A stretch of DNA of 64,000 bases. Source: Trichopria drosophilae. Lineage: Eukaryota; Arthropoda; Insecta; Hymenoptera; Diapriidae. The stretch is taken from assembly GCA_030407085.1 (NCBI GenBank), contig CM059586.1, positions 29,623,501-29,687,500 on the forward strand. Reading direction: 5' to 3'. Shown here one piece after another: positions 44,201 to 57,300 of the stretch; the stretch's first letter is position 1, and every line of letters starts with the position of its first letter. The position numbers were made by a program, and so were the translations under genes. Below the pieces are notes generated by a model, which was not told the origin of the DNA, searched no databases, and worked only from the letters and a program-made list of their open reading frames with translations.

Positions 44201-47200
44201 ATTGTGCGCTTGTGTACGGAGATACTCAATTAAATTAGTACTTACGGTTAGGTTAGGTTAAGTTAGTTTAGTTTGGGTTAGGTTAGGTTAGGTTAGGTTA
44301 GGCGATGAAAGATATGTTGTTGAATGGTATGTGTTAATATAACATGATTGTGTTGAATGCACATGACATTTTATTAATTGTTGTAATTTATATTTATTCT
44401 TGTTGTAATGTAATGTTTGACAATTTTATCATTTGTATTATTTATATTATATCTTGATTTAGTCAAATGTTGAGTTCACAAATGCTGAGTTTGTTTTGTG
44501 TTGATTAGACATGTAACCATAAATCTATATATTTATGAGAATGAAAAGATACCCGTAACTAATTTCTAGCTAGAAAGAATAAATTGACCCATTCAACTAC
44601 AAACATATTTTTTAGCGGCAAAAAAATGAAAGGTCGGGTGTGGCCCACCTATAAAAATCTCCTATAAATGGAAAAAGAAAGTAAACACACTACAAATATA
44701 AAATAAATATACTTTTATTTATCATTTTTGGTCCGAAACAACAAACAACCATATGTCTAGATTGAATGATTATTCGCAATCAACTAGAGCACTTTTAACA
44801 CAAACAATAATGGCGTTCCTGAAAAATTTGTTTACAAACACAACCGACCTTTCCTTCTTTGCTTCGGTTGAACAACATTCAATGACAACTGAATTATGTT
44901 TACATCATCATTAGGTAATATAAATATAATTACAATGATATTCAATAAATTGGGAAACAAAAAAAGACGTCGTCACAACCGAACCAATTTGAGTGTCCAC
45001 AATTGAACTTGACAAAGATTTTTAAACCATTTGGTTATGAATATCGCGGGAACTTATATCGTTATTGAATTACAAAATACGATACATTTATTGTGCATAT
45101 ATGTCTAAAACAATCATATCTTCGAATGATTCAGATCAATTTGTGGCACTTTTAAAAACATTGAAAATACTTTTGTTTTTTGTATCGCTTTACATACTTA
45201 AAAAAATAAAACGTAGAGGCGTTTGTCCACTGTTGTTTTTGCAGAAAAAATAATGCTAAAGCTATTAGTAAAAAATTGAGCGGGGGTTGTCGCAATAGAA
45301 CCTCGTCATTAATATGTATTGAATAAATCATTTTTTAACAAACCTAGACAATCCTATCAATTTTTTTAAATTTTAACCTTTGTTAAACCTTTAGGGCCTC
45401 AGAGAAACCCAGTGGATAAATTTCGTTGCAACTCGGTTCTTGGGGATGTTTTGGGATTGCTGATTGCCGATCTAGAGTCAGATTTCAAAAATTCAAAATG
45501 GCGGAAACAATTCGACCGACGAGTTTTGCAAAAACTCATCATATTCTCTTGAAACTAGTTACTCCGGGTTTTTTGAAGTCGCTGAATATCAAAACAGACT
45601 TTTAAATTTTACAACATTAAAAGTTGATAGAACGTGATGAGTTTTTACAGAAGTCGTCTACCATAATGGGTCCGCCATTTTAATTGTTGTTCACCTTTTA
45701 CCAATGTTACATCTATTATTACTAATAATTATACTTGAATCATGTAATTTATATTTTTCGTGCGTTTCGAGGCCCTGAAAATTTTTAAAAATATTGCCAC
45801 TTGTTATTTTCTTTTCATTTTATAAAAGATAATAAGTAGAAATGTTATAAGTAGTACAAATTCAATCATGCATCTGCTACTGTTAAAAAATATTACCTGA
45901 TCAAATTGTCTCAGTATCACGATTAAAAGAAAAAAAGGAAAAGATATGATTGAAAAAGTAAAACGACATGTTTTTTGATCGTTCAATTGGTTTAAATTGG
46001 GCTTTTTGAGTTACTGGCTTTTTTTTATATTTTGTGCATCGTACTTTCTGGTCTGCATAAAAAACATCACTAATAAAAAATACAGACTACGTGAAATGTC
46101 TGCCAATAAACCTCAAATAAAATAGATCAAATTCGTTCAGAGTATCAGTAGAAACGGGGAAGAAGAGAGCGAACGTTTCAATTATTCAAAACGTGTCCCT
46201 CGACACCTGTCGATGATAATTCGATATTCCGAATCTCGTCCAGTACAGCCGCCACCGCGACACGCATTCTCTTGGGTTGTGGTGGGAATCCCCTTTATCG
46301 CGAATTAGACTTCAACCACGGAGCTTTGCTATTCTAGAGACGATGCTTTACGTATTCGAAAGCTTGTGGCCCAGATCGCGCAAATTGAACAAAGAGTTAC
46401 GAGCACGCCCTCGACTCCCTCTGCGGCTTTAATTTTCAAGATGCTGCCCTTTTATTAAACTTTCATGATACAAATTGTTTTATCGTGCTAGACGTCGAGG
46501 TAAAGAATTTTCAAAACCGCTAAAGACGTTCTGTAAGGAGTAAAATTTAATTCCCGATTTTAAATTTTCAAAATTCCTGAGGATTCCTGAGATACTTGAT
46601 TTTCTTAGTTTTATACAGGAAAATTCCGATAAAATATTGAGGTTAGAATGTCTGAGATATAAACTAATATAAGTTTGTATGACATTCCACAAATAATTCT
46701 GTATCAGTAATTTTTTATTTTAAAGACGTTGCTGTTTATCGTTTCACTACTTCTCTAATATCATACAACAAATTAATTCTCTGTTTCCATTTTCAATCCC
46801 TAAAACTTATCATTTTTATTTAAAATTACATAGAAAAAATGTAAAAAATCAAGATTTCTTTAAATCTGAGCAAATCATAAAAATTAAATATGTACTAAAC
46901 ATTCCATGGGATCCTGAGATCAGATGCTAAAATCTACGACATTCATGAAACAATATAAACCGAATTTTACAATCCACGATATAATCGATGAAAATAATTT
47001 TGCGCAGCCTCTCGTAACCCAGAAACAAAAGCGATTTATATTCGTAACATGGCGAAAATAAATCTTACTTCATATGAAACAAAGGCCGTTAACCGTTGTT
47101 TCGAATTGCTCATAACGAATCGGCGACCTACTTCTCGAAAACAAATTAGTCACCTGCCATCCCTTTAAATATCTCGTCACCCGAGTTATTCGCACCACTG

Positions 47201-48276
47201 TAAGTCGCGCATTGGATTAAAACAGCATCGATTCGCTTTATTGCGAAGCCAAAGACTCCAACTGTTAGTCGTTGTTAAACCAATGCAGCACAGCGCCAGA
47301 ATTGCCGCGGCCCGATTTTCGCAAAGACAAACAAATGTTGCATAACTCACCTTGGTAATAAGATCCTTAGCTCTGCTCTCGAAGAGGTGCTCCAGCTTCT
47401 GGGTGTCGACCGGAATCGACGACAACTCATCCCAGATCATCCGCTGATTGTCCAGCCTCGACAAGATGATAGGGTCATCCCGCACCTCCTTCCAGAACAA
47501 TTTTACAGTTTTCTTACTCTTTTTTGTAGCCGCAGGTGGTGGACTTTTTGGCGAACCGCTTTCCGTGGTTGTTGGAGAAGTCGCCGACAGTGGCGGCCTC
47601 GTGGACCGAAGATTAACTCCGAACATTGGCGGAGGTGGCGCCCGACAACCTCCTGGTGGTGGCGCTGGTGGCGGCGGTGCTCGCACTGCGGATCCTGCCG
47701 ATCCTGGCGCCATCGGGGGTGGTGGTGGTGGAACACCGTTGGTTTTATTCACCGGACCCAAAACATCGATCTCGTCGTCGGAATTTAAATCGGTAAAGTC
47801 CAGGTCGCACAGACACAGCGGTCGTTTCAGCTTGTTGACCAATTCTTCCCAGTGCAATTCGTTTTCCGACTTCTTTACTTCCGCAATTTTTGGCAGATTG
47901 TCGCCCGTGGGTGACTTTAGTACGTCGGCCTTCGATTTCGATTTCGCTAATCCTTCTTTTGCTTTCGAGATCAAACCACTCATATCTCCTATTCTGTAAT
48001 CCGAAGGAAAATATTTGTCGTATTTAATTTAAAAGTTAAAGAAATTGTATCAGGAGTTTTAGTTTATAATTGTGGAATTCTTTTCAGTAACAGGTAGATT
48101 TACTGCCTGCTATAAGTATATGCAATAACTTTGAATTTTAGCTATCCATATATTGGACTCCTTGAACCATTATTGACTGGGTAATTTAGGATGTTAGTAA
48201 TTTCAAATACGATCATTTTTTCTGGAAACGCATGTTTTTTCAAAAGCACAACTGAGTTATAATACACGAATAATGA

Positions 48277-48310
<34 letters not shown>

Positions 48311-51300
48311 CTGACTTATTTTATAAATTATCTGGGAGCACAGTAGTAACTTTTCTGATGGAAGCTGTTGATGCAATATAATAATAAACCCTGCAATATT
48401 TTTTCATCATCTTTGGATCAATAATCTACAAATAAGCCTGCGACTACGGTAGTAAATTGCATTAGTTAATGACAATTATGGCGGTTAGTTACAGAAAAAC
48501 TCTTAATTTTAATTTTAATGTATCCAGAGACCATATAGACTTTAAATACTGGTACCTTTTCAAGATCTTATTTGAACACTTAGTTTCTTCAAAAATATCT
48601 TTTTAAAATAAATGTCTTAAAATATCTGTTTTCGATGCAAAGTGTTTCAAAATTTGGGATATTATTTCCGTTTATTGATCGTAAATAAGACATATTTGTG
48701 TCGTAAGTTCAGACATGTAATGGAGACGATAATAGTTTCTGCATGTAAGATACTTCACCTAACTTGAGGCGGTTCTGAGATGAGACACTATCACGTTAAA
48801 GGCAGATTATTAATTAGACTATAATCTTATCATCCAAATGTCGGTAGAAATGAATTAAAATAAACAAATATTGATTGTTTCTATTCTCCTCCAAATGATG
48901 ATTACCAAATATGAAAATGTGACCTCAAAATGGAACAATTTTAACCTGAAATGGGTTATTCGTCGTCTTTATTACCTACTACTACGTCGTTTGTAAAGTG
49001 AATAAAAGTAGATGTCAGAGTGATTAGCTTCATTCCAGAATGTTTAATTTCAAAATAGTTCACTCCTAATGTTAAATATAACACCTAAATACCATTTCAC
49101 ATCTTGTTATTTCTTTCGTATTTTATTTATTTATTTTGCATTTATTGTGGTCAATACTTCTGAGTTTTCAAATTGAATTCTGTAAAAACCAGGTATATTT
49201 ATTACCTTTGTGCAATAACCTTTATAGAGTGATTTTTTGCAATAGTTAACTGAAACTTCTGTATCTTATCAAAAATGGCTTTGAAGTAAACTATTTGCAG
49301 CGCCATGTTCCCGAACCGGTAAACCTCATAAACTTTAATTACGTAAAATTATATAAATAATTTTATAATCCATCGGATGATGCGCGTGTTCGAAATCCAA
49401 AAATCCATAGGGTACTTTCAATGTAGTTTTGCCACTTGAAAATAAATATGACAATAGAAATTGGCAATCGACCATATTTTGGACGCTATCTTGAAAAACT
49501 CGCAAAAAATGTTTGCATTTTTTTTTAATTGTCTGCATTTATTTTGAAAAATAGGCATTGGACGAAAAAAATTTTAAAAATATGTAGTGCATGAAATTCT
49601 CTAAGAAAGTGGTTGTACACTTCTTTGTCGTAAAAGGTGTCCGCAAACTGTGATGAACGTGACCAATTGAGTGTCCGCATGTAAAAATGGTATAGACGCT
49701 CAAACCGACCCGTCATAAGTTAAAGTTTGCATTTATCTAGTTTCGCTTAATAGATACTATTCACTAAAAGTCTGCATGCTGAAGGGCTTCGTCCCAATAC
49801 TAGCCTAACCTCCAATCTACAATCATGGGTGGTTTGCGGTCTCTCGTTCAGTTCAAAAAGCAATGTGGCGGTATTCGGTAATAGACACCAACTGTCACTT
49901 AGGTTCCATCGTCTTCCATACTTGCGAGCATGGGGTTAGGGTAGTATAAAAAGGACGGTGTTTTTTGGAGTTTTTTTCTAAAGATAGCGGCCATGATATA
50001 GTCGAACGCCAATTTTTTCTGTTTATACAGGGTGTCCCAGAACTGGGTAACGATATTGCAGAATATTTCGAACAAGAAAGTCCTGTACCAAAATTGGATC
50101 TGAGGCTCAGAGTGACGAGCTATTGAATTTAAAAAAAATCGTTCTTTGGCAATAACTCGGCTTTTTTTGAAGTTATTTCAATCAATGTGGGCTCATTTTG
50201 AAGCTTATTTTAAGCCTTACAATCCATCTACAGGAATATTTGACCTGCGATGAATATTTCTGAAGTTATGGCCTCATAAATGGAAAAAAAGGCAAATTTT
50301 TTGGGTTTCTTCGAATCTAACTTATTTCACTACATAGATAATGAAATATCGCTCAAGAAAAGTTTTAGATCTTGAAAAGATGAAGAATTTATATTCCCCC
50401 TTATTTGTTAGGTTTCGATAAAAATTGAGTCCGAGGAAATGCTCTTAGTGTCGTAGAATTGGCGAAAAACGCGTTTGGCACTGACGCCGACCGTTTTTCG
50501 TCATATTTGTTTACATGAGGCAAAAATACACTAGAAACATCCAGCCGTTTCTTTGATTTCGAACACGTGTATCATCAGAAGGTTTACCAATAATATTCTA
50601 AATTATTGCTCCCTAAAGAACTTCTTAAAGTCATCGGTTCCTATCTTCACTCTTCAAATTTCACGGAAATTTTAGAAATGGTGGAGGAAAACCGACAAAC
50701 GACAAAAATCTGTATGCAGGGCTCATTTTTGAAGTGTAATATTAATACAACATGCTGTTAAGCCTAATATAAGCTTAGCCTGTGTCCTAGGTTATGTAAC
50801 CTGTTCTTTCATAACAATTAAGTTACATCTCCTCTCTACATGTCGGTATATTAATTTACTTCCATCGTGAGTGTACACGGAAAAAAATAATCCAGTGAAA
50901 ATCCTTGAACTTCCGGATGTTGAGGATTTGAGAAAAGTTCGACGGAAACCTAATAGTTATTGGTAAATATATGGAAACCGTTTCTGAATAATTCTCAAAC
51001 TCGAAATATTTTTTACAAATTGATTCGGAAATCCGTTGAAAGTAAATACTCCAGTTCAAGTTCGGGAGTATCATGCGCTCTTGCGGGCAGTACAGGTTTT
51101 TTTTTTGCATAGTGTCGGCCTTATTTATAAATGATGATACTAACGCGATACTAGTCGAGGATGTTAAAGCGTATGATTACCGTTCAGAAGACCCGGGTTC
51201 GAATCTTCGTCGGAGTAAGGATTTTTCCAATTACATTATTTGCATAAATGTGGTATTAAGAATTTAATTTTTCATTCGTCTTTCATTTTTACATTGTTTC

Positions 51301-54300
51301 AAATTTTTCTTGAAAGTTAATATTCTTGTAGAGTTCTGGAATGATTCTAGACAAGTTCTCGGACATTTACTATTAATTGAATCATAATATTCCTCACAAA
51401 TTTTCTCAAATCCTCAAAATCCGAACGAGTTCAGGGATTTTCAATGGATTATTTTTTGTTTGTGTACGTGTAACTGGTGAATTACGAGGAATTCCGATCT
51501 TTGCCGAATATTGCAAGGGAACGTCGTGAAAAATAATTTACATAATAAGGCTAGGGCATCCTTCGAAGAAAGGTGATACATTATGAAACCTTCACAGGTA
51601 GAAAAATAAAAAAACTAAAGGAGATAAATTTTCCGAGTCCCTTGAATGCTTTCGACTGTACCCGATTTATAAATACTCTTATATGAAGCGTGGTTCAAAC
51701 TTCTTCGGCTTCAGATAAATTCGGGAATCCCTTCATCGGATCATATCGGTGGTCGCGGAGTGTAGGAAAACTATGTGGATGAGAAGGGGACTCAAATAAC
51801 TTTAGGCAATGTAAGCGTTTAACTTAGGGCGGGGATCGAACTTTGGGCTGCATAACATAGGACAGGTACTTGTGTGATAAGTTTGGTCGATAATTAGCAT
51901 GTTAATATAAAGTTGGTAAGAGGTTTGGTGTACAGTTATGATATAACATTCCTACAACATCATTGTTTTTTGAGGGCTATTGCCTAAATCATCTCCAATA
52001 TTTCATGCAAACTTTTGATTTGTCGACTAATTACAATAATGTAATTGGAGTTGAAGAAAGCAAAACCAAAATTTGAATGGCAATTGAAATCTCGGAAGGA
52101 AATCTTATTAACGGGTCATATTACCTGGAGACCTTGTCCTCGAAGGGGCTGCTGGGAATCAGATTTTGCGCTGTGAGTTTCTGGGTTAAATCCTTGACGG
52201 TGCCTTCCCTCTTGAGCTGCAGCACCACTCGACGATCGTCGTCATCGTCGGTGTGGTTGCCCTCGTCGCACTCGACGCCCTCGTCGGGACTCTTGCCGTA
52301 CCACGGCTTTTTCTCCTCCGAGTCAAGCTTGTTAGCGGCATTCAGTAAAGGAGTCAAGTCCTTTCGACTGTTCACTCGCGAGAGCTTATTCGACGTCGAA
52401 TCCGTGTTTCTGTCGTACGCCGAGGAGCCGTTCGTGTACCGCAGCCCATTGAAAGAACCTCACGGGAGGAAAGAAAGAGACCGATAAAAAATATATACCT
52501 ATACATCCTGTGTTGCGAAACATAAATTAATTCGACTCTCAAATGTAATAACTTAAATTCCGTTCCACGACTCTGGAGACGGTTTAAAAAATTTATTTCA
52601 TCTCGAGATGAAATGTTAGAACCCTTTTAGAAAACGTATAAAAATAACATCAAACTTCATTATCGTGAATTTTTATCAATACAGTAGACCGTCGCTTATT
52701 TGGCCTCGTTGGGACTGGTCAAGTTCCTTCTCCATCGCTTATTTGGCCTCTCAGGGAAGGTAAAATGATCCCCCACTTAAGTCCGTCTGACGTTACACCG
52801 CGCCTGCGTATGAGTGCGAGCTGGTTCCAAATCTTACATACAGTAGACCATCGCTTATTCTACCGTCGTTTATTTGGCTTGTTCGCTTATTTGGTCTCCC
52901 TATGCGTCGCGTATTTTGCCGTCCCCTCAATTCCTTTCTCCCCACTCTTCTATTGTCAAGTATGTAAGTTTTGGTACCAGCTAGCAGTTCGTTATGCGCA
53001 AGCGCGGTATAACGTCAGATGGACTTAAGTGGGGGAGCATTTTACCACCCCTGAGAGGTCAAATAAGCAACGGAGAAGGAATTGGTCCGGTCCCATCGAG
53101 GGCAATTAAGCGACGGGCTACTGTACTTGACAATAGAAGAGTAAGGAATTGAAGGGAAGGCAAAATACGCGACGCATATGTAGGCCAAATAAGCGACAGT
53201 CTACTGTATATCGATAAAATATCAAAAACATCTTTTTAATAAAATTCCTTTCAACTCTCACGTCATACGTCAAAAGGACGCTGCCCTTTTCTGGTATATT
53301 TGTTCCTTTCAGAACAGTGAGTAGCCAGAGAAAGCTTCCGATACACAAAGAACCGCGCAAAGGAATCGTGCCATTCGATAATGGAAGTTTGTCTGAAAAT
53401 ACTTAATAGCGAGGAAAACGTTTTCAGTCAGCGAAAACTCCGATCCCACGTGAGCTTTCTTTAAACCCGGTAATAAAAGGAATCCAGTCCATTTTCCCGG
53501 GTATAGATAGTCCCGCAATGTTGATAGAATAGGTTAGATATATATAGGAACTCACTTTCCTGGTCGTCAGGATGCCCCACGGATGCCCTCATGTTCGCCG
53601 TCGCCTCCTGCTGCTCCCTGATAAAGCTTCTTTGTCTCTCAGCCCTCTCGCGGCGACGTCGTAACGCCGGCGTTACTCCAACGTCCACTGAAACGTCAAA
53701 GCAACATTTCCCATTAAACTCGGCGATATTACATTGACTAGATGGCGAATAGTTCGACAATTACTTTGGCCGTTTTTTTAACGTGCCTCAAAATCGTTTC
53801 AATTAAAAGAGTCTCTTCCCCGCGATATTTCCACTAAACGCTCGTTGAAAAAGGAATTTTAACGTGTCCATTTCAGTGCCACTTCTCTAGAATGATTAAA
53901 TATAACGTATAATGGCTTTTTTACGCATGGAGCATTGCAATCATCTTTTTTGTGAATAGCATGTATTAAATATATTTATTTTTGGCTGGTTTTGAATTTA
54001 AATCAATCTTAATTAAATTGCAATCGAACTAGTTTACACTAGGCCGTTATTTATATTGTTATTTATACACTCACGGACAATTGCCAACTTTTTATGCTAC
54101 TTCTTACTACTATATAAGTGTAGGGAAATTGCATTATTTCTAAAGTTTTATATTAAATTGGTATGTAAAAATTAAATTATAGTACCGTTTTGATATTTAT
54201 GTAGTTTTTACTTAGAAAAAAATTAAAATCATAATAATGATGGACCAGTTTAAGTCATGTGACTTTGCAACGATCCGCAGAGGCGCTATCTTTCGATTTG

Positions 54301-57300
54301 CTTGAATTTAATATGACTCCAAATTGCAATCTGGTCCATTTAATTTCTGTAACAAATATAAAGATAGCGCCACTGTAGGCCCCAACTCGAGCGGCACAGT
54401 CATGTGACAACGATTTAACCTATAATCTTAAACGATTTTACATACTTTGAATTATGGATTTAATCTCAAAAGTAAATGACAATTATTTTTGTGTTTGCGG
54501 TAGATCAATTGACATAAATTGACATTTTTTTATGCAACAATACAAATTATTTTGGATTAGTTAGGATAATATCCAGTAAAACATTTTTGTAAATTTAATT
54601 TCAGAAAATTTTTGTTTTTATATTACGAGGCTGACATATCCTAGTCACTAGACAAATCATGATTTTGATTGTTAAATGTGGTTTTAAATATATTTGACGG
54701 CATCACACATTAACTTTTTTTATATGCCGATGAACAAAAAATAATCGACTAATTTTTAGTTTGTTTCTTTTGATGAATTTAATCTCTTGATGAATTTAAT
54801 CTCTTGATGACTGAGTCTGCTCCTATTTTTCTAGAGATTTCCACGACTAATAGATATTTTCAAAAATTAACGCGACGATTTCCAGTTGACGTTAGACCCG
54901 TATTTTCCGTCTCCGTTTGAATTATGTTTTCAAGTTTACGATTTATCCGAGGCCATCGGCAGAAATGAAATTACGGCGCAAAGTTAGCAATCAACGAAAC
55001 GTGCCAGAGGCTAGAATAGCTAGAATGGACTCTGATCCCTCGACGGACATTGTACGTCACGTACGTATCGGTAGCGACGGGATTCGTTACGGGAATCATT
55101 CTGATACAGGCGTTCAAGTTCATATTCATTAGCGAGAAAGATTGTGACTGATGCGTTTAACACTCGTTCCTTAAAGGAGCTGAGTAACCACGTGGACTTT
55201 GAATCTTAAAAAAAATCTTATTCGAACAGAACGTTTAATTGTGACGTTTAAAATAATATTTGCCAACAAGATTTTTGGACTTAAAGTATTTTAATATTAT
55301 GTAAAAAATAAAAACATTGATAAAATACATAAATAACATCTAAATTCACATGAAATTAATAGGCATGATTATCGACGACATTTTTTGCTACTTTTTCTAA
55401 GAATTCCTACAAATGTATCATGCTCATAATTGGAATGCATGAGCAATTACCGCAAGTATTAGGAATTCGGATATTAAGGTGTAGAATATATACATTTAAT
55501 ATCCATGATATTACCGTGTCGAATCTTGTAATATCTATCCCACGTATTCGATGCATAATATCATTAAATTTGACAATAAAATATCATTAATATTAAAGTA
55601 TGATTTGTTATTTACATTTTAATATCCATGATATTACCATGTAAAATCTGTAGATATTAATGTCATTCATATGATACTTAATATCTAAAAATTTTGACAT
55701 GGTAATTTCATAGATATTATAATTTCATTCGTCATCTATATTTTAATTTCCATTATATTATCGTGTCAAATCTTTAGATATTAATGTTATGTTTTTGTAT
55801 CTAAACATTGGGTATCAACACTTCAATATCCATGATATTACCCCGTTAAATCTTTAGATATTAATTTGTGGTGTTCGATACTTAATAACTATCAATTTTG
55901 ATATGGTAACGTCATGAACGTGAATATTTCATTCGATATCTACATTTTAATATCTATTATATTATCCTGTTGAAAGTTAAGATACTAATCTCGCTTTTTC
56001 GATACTTAATATCTAAAGATTTGACATGGTAAAATGTAGAGAAAAGGTAAATATCAAATAACAATTTAATATTTACGATCTGACCGTGCCAAAATATGAC
56101 TTAATATCTACATTTTAATATTCATGATATTACGAATCTTTATATATTGAGTGTCGAACATCCGAGATTGACATGTTAAGATTTTGACACGGAAATATGG
56201 ATATTTCAATGAACATATCACATAGCAATTCAATATTTACGATATTACTGCATCAAAAATGTTATTTAATATCTCCCGTTTAATACCCATGATTTTACCA
56301 CGTAGAAAAGCAAATGATTAGATTCGACATCTAAATAGTAGAACCTGGCACAACTACATTTTTTAGTTGATTTTCCTATTTAAATAATAAACTTGGCTAC
56401 CTAATTCATTGAGGTTACTATTTAGGTAGTAAAATTAACTGAGAACGATAACTGTGTATTATCCTACTATCACGTTAGTAGTTCTAACTGTTCCATTCTT
56501 TCCGTGCGCACTAAATATTTAGATCGTAAGACTGGGCCACGCTAGATTAATATATGTAGATTTGACACTGTAATGTTGTGGATATTAAAATATTATTCGA
56601 TATATATACATTTTAATATCCATGGTGTTATTATCGTGTAAAATCTTTAGATAAGGATCTCGTTATTTCGATATATCTCCACAGAGAAAAGTGTTTTTTA
56701 CCCAGTATTAGAATTCTTATGCCCCGTAAAAGATAGTATTTTACGCATAGGGATTACCATCTTTCTATTACCTGTTAAAAGACGAAGATTTTAGATTATT
56801 CTAACCGATATGTCAGTTTATTTTAGCCTTTTCTCTTTAACTAAAAGCAATTTTTGTTTATGGAAATTTATTTAGCAAATTAAAATTAAAAAATGCCTTC
56901 TTTTAGTCATAATAAAACATTCTTTTAAAATAGGAGAGTTTAATACAGTTTCGTATAACCTGTCAACAACAAATGCTGAAAGTCGGAGGATTTTACTAGT
57001 TATAATATTTCTTTTAAGGGTTATAATACACTTTTTAAAAGCCAAGGGATAGTAACGGGTGCGCGCCGAAAAACCGACAAATCAAAAAGCCGACAGGTCA
57101 AAAAACCGACAGTCATAAAGCCGACCGTCAAAAAACCGACAGTCATAAAGCCGACCGTCAAAAAACCGACAGTCAAAAAGCCGACACATACAAAAAAAGA
57201 CATCTTCAGGAGGACAGTCATTTTTTGAACTGTCGGTTTTTTGACTGTCGGCTTTTCGATTGTCGGTTTTTTGACTGTCTGTTTTTCGACCTGTCGGCTA

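Larger units (their letters stand above)
34523..47350 (-). other. largest Fhos intron (12.8 kb), mixed repeats and GC-richer islands
   Basis: Holds a 28-aa candidate frame (36571-36657), two foldbacks (38634-38836, about 38855-39095), a retrotransposon tail (40691-40776), a 28-bp minisatellite (41118-41717), (TTAGG)n (44246-44302), dispersed 'AAAATGGCGG' repeats (43030-43860, 45410-45690), and GC-richer islands at 39990-40270, 42050-42600 and 46140-46460. The 133-codon minus frame at 35643-36044 has no recognisable features. Confidence 0.6.
47994..52124 (-). other. Fhos intron with transposon remains
   Basis: Holds a GA microsatellite (48276-48308), sequence opening CAGGGTGTCCCAGAACTGGG (50038) like a widespread insect repeat, and the tRNA-like foldback at 50875-51465. 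No exon recognised. Confidence 0.55.

Noticed and set aside
47448..47999. 183-codon plus-strand frame opposite the FH1 exon
   Set aside because: It is the complement of the GC-rich proline codons of exon 6; glycine-rich composition and no splice context.
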